The notes under the pieces are model-generated. The model saw only the letters and a program-made list of their open reading frames with translations. It had not been told where the DNA came from and ran no database searches. From Amoebophrya sp. A120 (lineage: Eukaryota > Sar > Dinophyceae > Syndiniales > Amoebophryaceae): DNA of 64,000 bases. Made by a program: the position numbers and the translations under genes. Shown here piece after piece: positions 26,101-38,100 of the stretch. The stretch covers positions 4,146,947-4,210,946 of the forward strand of contig CAJINV010000002.1 in the NCBI GenBank assembly GCA_905178155.1, given 5' to 3'. Numbering within the stretch: the stretch's first letter is position 1; each line of letters starts with the position of its first letter.

Positions 26101-29100
26101 TTTGGGGTTCTAGCTCGAGCTGCTAGGGCAGCATGAGAGAATCAGTGTTATTTGCCTAAGCAGCATTACAAACTGGATTTAGGCACCACCAAAATTTGTG
26201 ATGCGCCACTTAGAAACTGGGTTCGGACTGGAATCCATTTTATGCATGACAAATCATTTCGATTTTGCCAATTTCGATTCTGACACTTCCATAGACCGAA
26301 ATTTCGGCATGCCTGTCTGGGACGCAAACCGGCCCAACGAGAAGTGCCGGGGCTTCCAGGTTCGCAAATTTCACCCCAGGGCGGGCGCGGGAAATTTCCT
26401 ATGTAAACTGCATCCCACCACACTCACCTGCAAGGCCTCGCCCGAGGGGGACAACGCGAATCACCCCCAGTACCGAGATACGAATTGCAAAAGTATCGTA
26501 CTAGTAGAAATTGCATTACAAATTTTCCCAGCATTAGAAATGAAATCTGTGAAAATGCGGATTGACTTTTAGGAAAAAAAAAAGAATTGTAATGCATGAC
26601 TGCAATTACAATTACTACAAGGCAAGTGCGATGCTTTTGCAGAGCATACGAGAGGTCCTCTTCGACATGAAGGACGTGTACGACCTATCCTGAGTAAAAA
26701 TGTCCCCACACCAGAGTCAAGCTGGGAAATCTGCTAGACAAATCTGTCAGCTTTTGCGGTTGCGCATGACAAGCCTGGCCTCGTAGTGTAATCCTGTTTA
26801 GCTTGTTGAGCAGCATCACAGATCTAGCGCATCGTGCTGATTCTAGCAGCACAGATACCAAAAAGCGACCAGAAACTGCTTCTCATGGGTCTCCGCATGA
26901 GAAACATTTTCAGCATGCAGATTTGCATTACAACTCTGGGGTGGGGACGTTTTTACACAGGATACGACCGGTGCCGCATCATCGAACACGGCATCAACTA
27001 CGTCAACACGGTATCCTGTGCAAAAGTATCGTACTCGTAGTAATTGCATTCATGCATTACATTTTTTTTTTTCAAGGAAAATCCGCATGACAAATTTTAT
27101 TTCTCATGCTGGGGAAATTTGTAATGCATTTATAATTATACGAGTGCGATACTTTTGCACAGGATACACGGTTTTCCGCAGCCTCACCAGCCCCGTTATG
27201 ACAGTGCACAACTCCCCCTCCCCCTCATTTGTATGGCATGAACGGCAATACAAGCATCAGCGAGGTGGAGGCCGGTTTTGCATGACAGATTTGCACTGGA
27301 GTATAGTGCTATAATTTTAATTTGGGCTACCAGACCCAGAGCCTGTCATGCATAATAAATAGTGACAGGAGGGCGAGGGAAAGCGTGGATTTGGTATTCT
27401 GCATGAGAAATGAGAACGAGGGGGAGTTGTGCACTGTCATACCCGTCTCGGCGACCGCAGAAGCGGAAACGCCGGCGGGGGGATATCAAAAGGAAAAATC
27501 CCCCCTCCCCATATCGAAAAGGCATCCTTTTGAAAATTTGTGTTGCTGATTTGTGGTCACAAATCAGGTTTGTCTTGCAAGAGAGCAAAGCCAGAGCTTT
27601 CGCCGCTTTGCGCAGGCGTGCTGCTGCACCAACAGGGCAGACGTCTGCCATGCTGGGCGCCCACCTCTGGCCAGCTCTTCCGGGCTTTGTATCTGCCTGC
27701 ACTCCTATACTGCAAGACAAAGCTGATTTGTGTACACAAATACCGCAACGCAGATTGTCGCTTTGATATGGGGAGGGGGGATTTTTCCGTTCGATAGGGG
27801 AAACCAGGCGTACCCCGAACACCTCCAGTCGGACCTGGTGCGACAGTTTTTTCCCTCCCGTTTCCGCAACGACCAGGAAGAGGTGTTTTGCTTGCAGCCC
27901 CGGTATATCTTGTGCAAAAGCATCGCACTCGTAGTAATTGCAGTCATGCATTACAAATTTTTTTCTCATGGTCATGGTAAATCCGCATGACAAATTTTAT
28001 TTCTTATGCTGGGGAAATTTGTAATGCATTTTTACGAGTACTGCGATACTTTTGCAATGCATACGGTACCCCTTCGCGTGCGGCAACGCAGCCCCACTGG
28101 GCCAGGCGAGTGGAAGCTTAGACGCGCACCCACACGAGGCGAAGTACAACGATCGGCACTACTCGATATCGTACGAAAAAAGTGTTTCACTCGTAAAAGA
28201 GTTTTGCAAGCTTTGCATCACAAGTTTCTTTCAGTTCTACATCACAGAGAAATGAATTTGCCATGCGAGATTCCTAAGGGAAAACACAGCTAAAATTACG
28301 AGACTAATAATGATCATTAGCACTATTCTGGGCCTCAGGCCCCCCCTCGACCCCTAATGCCCCCCCTGAGGCCCCCCCTCAGGCCCCCCCTTAGGCCAAA
28401 AAAGGCCACCCCTAAGGCCCCCCCCTTTTGCCCAAAGGGGGGGGTTAGGCCCCCCCGTAGGCCCCCCCCTTTTTTTCGCGTTCGCAGACGCCTGAGGCCA
28501 AAAAAGCCCCCCCTTTTGCCAAAGGGGGGGGGCTAGGCCCCCTTAGGCCCCCCCTTTTTTTCGCGTTCGCAGACGCCGAATCCAGAACATAAAGCCCGGC
28601 AGACTATCGACGACCATGTGACGCCGGCAGCGATCGAACAACCCCGGGCGGCGCCGCGCGCTGTGAGTCTGGGTTGGCCCGCCGGTTCTCCTTCTGATTG
28701 TGGCTGGGGCCGCTTTGGAAAAAATAAATTTGCGATGTCTTTGGCTTTGGCTGAATACTTCGTCCGTTGCTTCGGCTTTGTCCTTTGGTTTCAATTAATG
28801 GCGGGGCCGCTTTGAAAAAAACTACCACCCGCAAATGCGGGCGGGGGCGCTTTGGAAAGTTTTGAAACAATTGCGCAGGCGGGGCCGCCTCGAGGTAATG
28901 CCTAAGCGCGGGCGGGGCCGCTTCGCCAAGGGGAGATCTTCTTGCCCTTTCCCTTTCCCTTTTCCCCCCCCTCCGTTCCTTTGGCGCGTGGCCTGGGCTT
29001 CGCCGTTTTCTACGCGTCCGGCTTCTTCTTGGCCCCCGCCTTCATGGCCTCTCCGTCCGGCCGGGAGCCCTTCCTGAAGCCTCCCCTGAGCCCCCCCCGG

Positions 29101-32100
29101 CAGACTGAGGTCCCCCCAGAGGCCCACCCCCTACGGCCCCCGCCGCCTAGGGCCTGCCCTGAAGTTTTAAAGCCCAGCCCCTGCGCCCATGCCCCCTCTC
29201 AGGCGCCGGCCAGGCCTTTCAGAATTGCAAGCCCCGCCGGCCTTTGCGGGTCAGGGCCTTGCCTTCGCCTTTTGTCCTTATGCTTTTTTTGCCCGATTGC
29301 GATTGCCCGCGGCAAGCCAAGCAATCCGAGCAGAAGCCTCAAAAGGCAAAGGGCCCACCGGGCCAGCCCGGACACTGTTCCTCCCAAGGCGCAGCAAGGC
29401 CACCCCGAAAAACCTAGGCAGCCAAGGTCTTTCCTCCGGCTTTCTGGTCGTTGTAATGAACCCCGAAAGTGGCAAGGAACGAAGAGAAGCCGGCGAGGCC
29501 GAAGAACCCGGAGGGGCTTTCGGGCTTCCAGTCGGCCCCCGGAAACGGACGGCTTCTCTAGCTCAAAGGCCCGCCACCCCATAGAGGCCCCACTCTGGCC
29601 CACCCTGTATGGCATGCCCTGTAGCCCTATTGGACCGCGCCCAGTCGCAGGCGCCGGAAAGGTTCTCCTGAATGCTTTGGCATTTTTAGAACATTGGCAA
29701 GCCGAAGTCCCCCCCTATGAACACCCAAAAGACCCGCCCGGCAGTGCCTTTGCTCCCTAGGGCCAGCCTTCTGCCCTGAAGCTTTTTTTGCTCGAATGCA
29801 AGTCCTTGCGCCGGCCATTGCCCGAGCCCCGTCTGTCTCAGGCGCCGGCAGGGTCTTTCGAAATGAATTAAAAGCCGCGGCGGCCCGCGCGACGGAATCA
29901 CTTCGCGCGTTCGCCTTTTCTTTGCCCTGCCTTCGCACGTTCGCCCGATTTTGGCGGCCCATGGCAAAGCAATTCGGGCAGAAGCGTGCAAAACGCCCGC
30001 ACAGGCCGCCTGGACATTGTTCCATCCCCCCCTCCTCAATCGCAGCCATTCGCCGGCCCCCTTACTTTAGAATAAATCCTGGAGGGGGTCCCTCCGCCGT
30101 GGGGTTTTCTGATCGTTGGGACAGGGGCCAAAGGGGCAAGGCCGAGCGACAAGGTCGGGCAAACCGAGGAGGCTTTCGGGCTTCAAGTTTCGGAGCGAAA
30201 GGGCCGCCCCGTCATAAAAGCAGGCCAATGAGGCACGGAGCAAGCCTTCGGGCCTAAGGCCCCCACAAAAGCCCCCCCTATGCCCCCCTCGGGCCCCTCC
30301 ATTCCCATTGGCCAGCCCGGCAGGGCACTGCCTCGCTCCCTGGGGCCTTCTGCCCTGAAGCTTACTTTGAAGCCTGCCCGGCCCAGGCGCCGGCAGGGTC
30401 TTTCGGATAGTTAGAATAAATGAGAAGCCGCGCCGGCCTGCGCGACCAAACCGCACCAGGCTTTCGCCTTTTGCCCTTTGCCCCGCCCCCCGATTTTGGT
30501 TGCCCGCGCCCAGTCGATTCGAACAGAAGTCCGCAGAGGGCCCCCAGGGCCCGCCCGGGCATTGTTCCCCCTCCCCCCGCCAAAGCCATCCCGTTGGCCC
30601 CCGCCTCTAAAAACGAAACCCAACAAGCCCAAGGCCGCCCCACCCTAAGGCTTTCCAGGCGTTGCAAGGTGGGCCGCAAGTGGAAAACCCAGGCGAGCTC
30701 GAGCAGCCCGATGGAGCTTGCGGGCCTCCGGCCCCCGGAACTGAAGGGCCTCATTGCCTCGAATAATTAAAGGCCCCCCCCACAGGCCCGCCCCCCTTGG
30801 GGCCCCCCCTGCGTCCCACTCTGAAAGGCATACCCTGCTGCCCTATTGTTCAGATCAATGCCCCGGCGCAGGCAGGGGACAGGTTTACCGAAAAAATAAA
30901 CAATAAACTTTTGCAAGCTTCGGCACACTCTAAAGCCGAACCCGCCCGGAGGCCCCTCCCCCTCGCTCGGCCCCCCCCCTGGGGTTTTCCTTGAGGCCCC
31001 CCTGAGGCCCGTTGTGAGGCCACCCGCCGCCACCCTTTCGGCCCCCCGGAGTATCCATGGCCAGGCGGCCCCGTACGGCCCTCGCCCCCTAGGGCCTGCC
31101 CCGCAACTTCCTACCTAGCCTAGCCCTTGCCTCGGTGCGTGCCCCCCCGTCTCAGGCGCCGAAGAGGTCGCGTCTTTCAAAATTGAAAGTCGCGCCGGCC
31201 TGCGCGGGTCACAAACGTCGCGCCTTCTCCTTTTGCCCCAGCCATTTTTGCCCGACGGACTTTGATTGCTCGCGGCAAATCAATTCGACCCGAAGCCCCC
31301 AAAGGGCACACCGGGCCAGCCCGCGCGCCGTTTCCCCTCAACCGCGGCCACCCCGAATGCCCCCGCCCGCGAAAGATCTAGACAGAGGAGACGTTTCCTA
31401 TGGCTTTCCGAAGCCTGTTCGAAATCCAAGAGGGGCGGGGGCGCTCCTTTCGCGCAGTTGCTGGGCGGGGGGGCGCCGCCAGATATTTCCTTTTTGTTTT
31501 ATTTTGTGTTGGCACATGGCCAGCATGCAGATCAGCCAGCCACTTCGGCCCGCCCGCCTGTCGCTTTCTTTGTACTCGGCCGCCATGCCTTCACCGTCCG
31601 GCCCTATCGTACGCCATCCCGCGGCTGCCACCTGCGAAGGATTCCCGCAAAATCGAGCGCAGCAACTGCCTTCCCCGCGCCCCGGAGGTGTGTAGGGTGG
31701 CGAAATAGGGCCAGGCCGCCACAGCCAATACGAACACAGAAGCCAGGCGAATATCTGTGCCGCAGCATTCACTTGCCCCGCCGGCGGGCCCTGTTTCGTC
31801 AGCGCATTTTTTCAGCGTGCTGCCCATGCATGATCAGCGGAGCCGCGTCGCAATGTTGTTAGTTTATCCAGCACCGGACACGAAGCCGCGCCTTGCTTCA
31901 GCCTTCGGGCCGCCGCCTTTCTGCTTCGCTTCCGCTGTGCAGGTGTCTGGAGGCCTGTTGGCTTCTTCAGAGCTGGCAGGCAGCTGCTCTGGCTGTATCC
32001 GTGGCGCCTTTTTGCTTTCTGTCTACAGCTGCTGCCCCTACAACTTTTATCAGCGCTATGCACTGATCTCCTGGCCTTGTCGCGCTACTCTTCCTTAGCG

Positions 32101-35100
32101 CTACCCCTGCCCCGCCCTTCCCCCTTCCCAGGAAGCCCAGCCCAACAGTCCTACTGATCATTTTACTGAATGCGACAAAATCAAGCTCAAGAAAGGGCCG
32201 CCCTTCAGGGCGACCCGTCTTCTTGTAAATTTAGTGTCTTGCATGTGTAGCAAGACAAACACTGCGCAGATACATTTTCTGCATTACAAGTTTACAGTGA
32301 AGCAGTTTTTTCTTGCGATACTCGACGAGCGAATGCTACTACCTCTGCTCCCAGACTCCCTTCTATGCAAGAAAAAAACTGTGTTAGTGTACTAGGTCTT
32401 TTGGGAAAACAGCATCACAAGTTTGTCTGCGAGGGAAAACTTGTGATGCGCAGATAGGAAGGGAAAACACGTAGGAAGCGAGCCGATCATGCATGTCGAG
32501 CATGACAGGTGTAACTGTTTTGCATTTTCTGCATCACAGATTTACACTTACACAGTTTTTTTCTTGCATACCTTCTGCGAGGAGTTCGAGCTGTACATCG
32601 GCTGGGAAGCGTATCGCGAGAAAAAACGGACTCAGTCTCAACTTGTAATGCGCAACTTCCTTGAGACAGTTTTTTCTTTTTGTCATGCTGACGAACACGT
32701 ACACGCTCACGCTGCAAGAGAGTCACTTTTCATATTTATAGGTCTTTGCCTTGTGTCTAACGTAATATCACAGGTTATTTTCTGTGTCATGCTGACCAAA
32801 TTTGTATTGCTGATCCTGATTCTACTACAAGCGTTTGAGACGGCGACAGCTCTTTCTTGCGATAAAGCGAAACGCGAAAGCTCGAGCAAGTTGCAGGGGT
32901 TTAACTATTACCAGCACTGTATCCTGTGTAAAAACGTCCCCACACCAGAGTCAAGATGGAAAATCTGCTAGTAGAGAAATCAACCAGCGCTGGTTGTCTC
33001 GCATGGCAAGTTTGTCCTCATAAGTGTAATGCTGTTTCTTTTGCTAGTTCAGAAGCGTCACAGATCTTGCAGGGCATACTCATTCTAGCATCACAAATCC
33101 CAAAATACGAACAGAGACCGCTTCTCATAGGGCTCCGCATGACAAACATTTTTGGCATGCAGAATTGCATGACAACTCTGGGGTGGGCGGGACGTTTTTA
33201 CTCGGGATACACTGCAAACTGTTCAGGGCCGGGTGCGCGTGTGATATCCTGTGCAAAAGTATCTGATACTCGTATTGCAATCATGCATTTACAAATCTTT
33301 CTCTTAAGGTAAATCAGCATTACAAATTTTATCTCTCATGCTGAGGAAATTTGTAATGCATTGATACGAGTAGGAGTGCGATACTTTTGCAATTCATATG
33401 TGACAACCCATGTCAACTGGGGGACGGCCTATGGGGAGAAAAAAGTTTGTCCCAGTCGCTAACGTGGAGGCTTTGCATTTACAAAGTCTTTTAAGTAGCA
33501 TCACAACTTTTCCTTGTGTTGCAGAAACACGAAGGGAAATCACGTATGAAGTTTAGCTGTGGTGTGTTTTTACTCATGACAGGCATTTTTTGTATTGCAA
33601 AAATGCCCATGAGTGATCGTGACGAGCTTTTTTCTTTTGATACGGCCAGTTTACGGTGCACTACCGCATGAAGGACTGCTACTCATCGAAGAGCGCCTAT
33701 GGGGGTGTCAGGATCGAAATCGACAAAATCGAAAAATTTGTGATGCATAAAATGCGGGGCACGCGAGGCCTGTATTGGGGAGCAGGCAAATGAGACCGAT
33801 TGTGAGCCTGTTTAGGGGTGGTCGTATGAAATGTGTTGCCAGAGTAGCATGACAGGAGCAGGTGGTCCCGAACAGCATGACAGACTGGATTTTGGTGGTT
33901 CCGAAATTTGTCATGCGCCACTTGGAAACTAAGGCTCCAACTGGCATCGATTTTGTGCATCACAAGTTTTTCGATTGTGTCGATTTCGATTCTGACACTT
34001 CCACAGCGCCGGGAGCAGCTTCGGTCTCGTGAAGGGCTTGCAACTGGTGTCTGGGACGCCCGCAACCAAGCGGCCCAGCGGGGACGACGAGACAGTGTTT
34101 ACGCTGAAGAGGCAATTCCCGGACCGGGTGTTACCGGAGGAGGAGACGCTGATGGCAGACGCCGGTACAACCCTGGTGGAAGACGAGTTGCAACTACCCT
34201 TCGGAAAGGACGAGAAGCGGCCCGACGAGATCGCGGCCTGGGCTGCGGGTCCATCTGCTGATTATTCTTACTCCTTGTGGGCGGAACCAAACTACGAGCG
34301 GCGCGTGAACCCCAGCGCGAAAATATCAAAGTGAAAAACCCCTCCTCCCCATGTTGAAGCGGGGATTTCTGTTGCTGAATTTGTGTACACAAATCAGCTC
34401 TGTCTTGCAGTGAGGCACTGCAGGCAGAGCCGAGGCCTGCGTAGGAGTGTTTTGGTGTAGGTGCTTCGCATACTGCAGAGGCTTGCCATGTAGCCGCAAC
34501 AGCATTACAAACCGCCTGCATCAAGATCCGGCGGATTCTTTGGCTTTGCCGTCTTGCATGAGAGACAGGACTTGTGGCCACAAATCAGCATCGCAAATCT
34601 ATTTTCGAAGCGTACCTTTTCAGTATGGGGAGGCGGGGGAATTTTTCCTCACAATAGAAAACGGACACGTTGAACGAGCTCCCGAGCAACGCTGCTATCA
34701 AAAGGAAAAATACCCCCTCCCCATATCGAAAAGGAAATTTGTGATGCTGGATTTGCGTACACAAATCAGATTTGTCTTGCAGTAGAGGAGTGCAGGCATG
34801 TGCCAACCCTGGGCAGCGAGGTGTTGACATAGGCGCCTGGCATTACAAGTGTCCACGCCGTAGGCCCAACAGCATCACAAATCGCCTGCATAATGCGGCG
34901 GAGCCTGTGGAGTTGCCTACTGGCAAGACAGACCCGACTTGTGGTCACAAATCAGCATTGCAAATTTTCTGTGGCTTCCTTTTTGTTATGGGGAGGGGGG
35001 ATTTTTCCTTACGATAGCTGCACTGTTATCCTTTGTAAAAACGCGCCCACGACCCCATAGTCAAGATGTGAAATCTGCTAGACAAATCACCCAGCTTTGC

Positions 35101-38100
35101 TTGCTGCAGCTGCGCATGAAAGGTTTGGCCTTGGTGTAGTGTAGTTCTGTTTAGCTAGTAGCTCCAGCAGCATCACAGATCTCGCCTATAATCATGCGAG
35201 TTCGAGCGTCACAAATTCCACAACGTGACGAAGAATGAAACGCGTCTCATGGGGCTCCGCATGAGAAAGATTTTTCCCATGCAGATTTGCATGACAACTT
35301 TGGGGTGGGGACGTTTTTGCATAGGATGACTGTCCGCTTTGGTGCATTCCGACACGGGACTACAGGACGAACAGCACCACTGCACGGACTACAGCCTCTT
35401 TCTGGGCCACGAGTGGCTCACCGCTACGCAGTATGAACTGCAAAAGTACCGTACTCGTATAAATGCATTACAAATTTCCTCAGCATGAGGAATGAAATTT
35501 GTAATGCGGACGAGCCTTAAAAAAAAATTTGTAATGCATGATTGCAATACGAGTGCGATACTTTTGCACAGGATACGCAGGGCAGGAAAGAGGCGGCGTT
35601 CGCCGCCCGCCACACCCTGAAGCGAGCGTACCTATGAAATGCAAAAATGTCTGGGTCTGGGAGATTGCAAGATTTGTCATGCTTGTCTGGCATGACCATC
35701 AAGCTTGTGATGCGTGTCCAAGAAGAGACCCTTTTTCCTGTCGTGCAAAAACGCAGTTTGTCATGCGAAAATCGCAACACAAAGAAGCGCAGATATTTCT
35801 CATGCTTGGCTGTGCATTACAGAGCATTCACTATTCCCAGCGCAGCATTACAAGTTTCCAGACCCAGACATTTTTGCATTTGATAGCACCAGGTCCTGAG
35901 CAACTACAAGATCAACCCCCACTATCCGGGAAAAAAAGTGTGTAAGTCTAAGTGTAACCCTAACCTTCTTGGAGGAACAGCATCACAAATTTGCTCTGTA
36001 TGACAGAGAAATAGACCTCTCATGCGTAGCTAGTATCAGTGAAAACACTTAAGTACTACGAGAAGAACCTCTGATGCATGTCCAGCATGACAAGTGTACG
36101 CATCTACTTGCATCCCCTGCAACACAAATTTTTAATACACTTACGCCGTTTTTTTCTTGCATACCCACCGGGCCGACTTTCTGCAGACCCCGGACGGGGT
36201 GCACCGGGATTTCCTGAATGAGGCGATCAACTTCTGTTACTATTCCGAAAGCTCAGCCAGCTACCCCTTTTGGGAGTGGAAAAGCTACGACGGCTTCCCG
36301 GTGCCCCTCACCAAACTGCGCGTTTGGAACACCAACCAGGCGGGGGATCGAGACTTTCTGAAGCCGTTTTACCTATTAACTGCAAATATGTCTATGGGTC
36401 TGGAAACTTGTGATGCTGGTTGGCGAATCCTGACGACGCCATAAGTGACGGCTCAGCATGACAAGTTTCTGACTTGCTAGGTGTTGGGTATAATTCTGCA
36501 TGACAAACCGCCTTTCGGCATGACAGAAAAGTGGGACTACTTTTGGGCAACGAGCATGACAGACCTTGGAGTCATGCTACCGGAGCATGACAGACCTTCC
36601 ATTCTTCCAGATGACCCAGACATTTTTGCAATCCATATTACCTCCTGATTGACAACGGAATCTTCTTGGGGAGTTTTGACCCAAGCAGCGCGCTATCAAA
36701 TGTAAAAATGTCTGGGTCTGGAAGGGTTGGAACTTGTGATGCAAAGAACTCTGGGACACACAAAAATTTGTGTTGCATGAGCGCCAAAAGCTGTCCATTT
36801 CTTGTCACGCAAGTAGGAAGTTTCTAATGCGGGACAGGCATCACGAGGCGTGCACAAAACCTGTGATGCTTTTGCCCGCATCAGACGCCATTTGCCTGAT
36901 CCGAACTATGCATGACAAATCTCGCAATATTCCAGACCCAGACATTTTTACATTTGATGCGCGCAGAAGTTGACCACGGTGCAGCAGAGTGAGACGAACA
37001 ACGAGGGGCTCGACGGGCTGTACACGAGCACGGGGAAGTACATGGCGACCATTGCCCTGTACAGGGAACTGAAAACCCTGCGGATCCAGGCGCAGGCGGC
37101 CAGCGACAAGTTGATTCTATGCGGGTTGGAGCTCTTCGTGGCCGCCTCGGACGGGAGAAAGTTACGCAAGTTTCAGGACTTTACCGTGTCCGTCTTCCCC
37201 AAACGGGACGAGGCGAACACCTTGTATCCTGTGCAAAAGTATCGTACTCGTAGTTGTAATTGCATTTATCTTTATGCGTATACAAATCTCTTTCTCAAGG
37301 CAAATCAGCATTACAGATCCAATTTGTAATGCTGGGCTAATTTGTAATGCAATTTATACTAGTTGTACGATGCTATTGCGTTGCATACCTTGGGGGACCC
37401 GACAACGGAGCATAGGTACCGGGCGGTAACCAATATCAAATGCAAAAGTGTCTGGGTCTGGAAGAATGCAACTTGTCATGCTGAATCTGAAGCATGCAAA
37501 AACTTGCGTTGCGTGATTACCAAAAGATGTCCACTTTTGACCAGTTTGACGGGGAGTTTCTCATGCAGGATAGGCACGATAGACACCTCACAGCGTTTGT
37601 CATGCTAGGCGCTGCATTCCAGGCCTCATGGGTCATGGAAAAACTGCATTTCTTGCATTCTTCCAGACCCAGACATTTTTGCAATCCATAACCAACCCCC
37701 ACGCCGTGAACGGCGTCGACGTGCCGGACTATAACGGCTATCAAATGCAAATGTGTCTGGGTCTGGAAGAGTGTAACTTATCACGCTATGTATATGTATC
37801 TGGGTCGTGGAAAAATTTGTGTTGCATGATTACCAAAAGAGGTCCACTTTTGAACAAGTTTAGAGGCGGTTTCTCATGCAGGAAAGGCATGGTAGAGATC
37901 TCACAGAACCTGTTATGCTAGGCAGTGCATGCCAGACCGTGGGGGTCATGGAAAACCTGCATGACAAACCTAGCAATCTTCCAGACCCAGACATTTTTGC
38001 ATTTGATAACGGCGCTACCGCCGCAACCACCGTCCACGGCGGATTTCTGGCCTTCGGGTATCAAATGTAAAAATGTCTGGGTCTGGGAAAATGCAACTTG

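Larger units (their letters stand above)
28167..32320 (+). mobile_element. Introner G3, 4.15 kb
   Basis: Perfect CTCGA duplication more than 4 kb apart. Left end TATCGTACGAAAAAAGTGTT; right end GTTTTTTCTTGCGATA. Removing it gives RHYS/TSEC, matching the homologous module at 49600, which is independent support. Cargo at about 28320-32240. Confidence 0.87.

Noticed and set aside
28942-31862. Frames of 130-270 codons in the G3 cargo
   Set aside because: They follow drifting GC-rich repeats and change frame from unit to unit.
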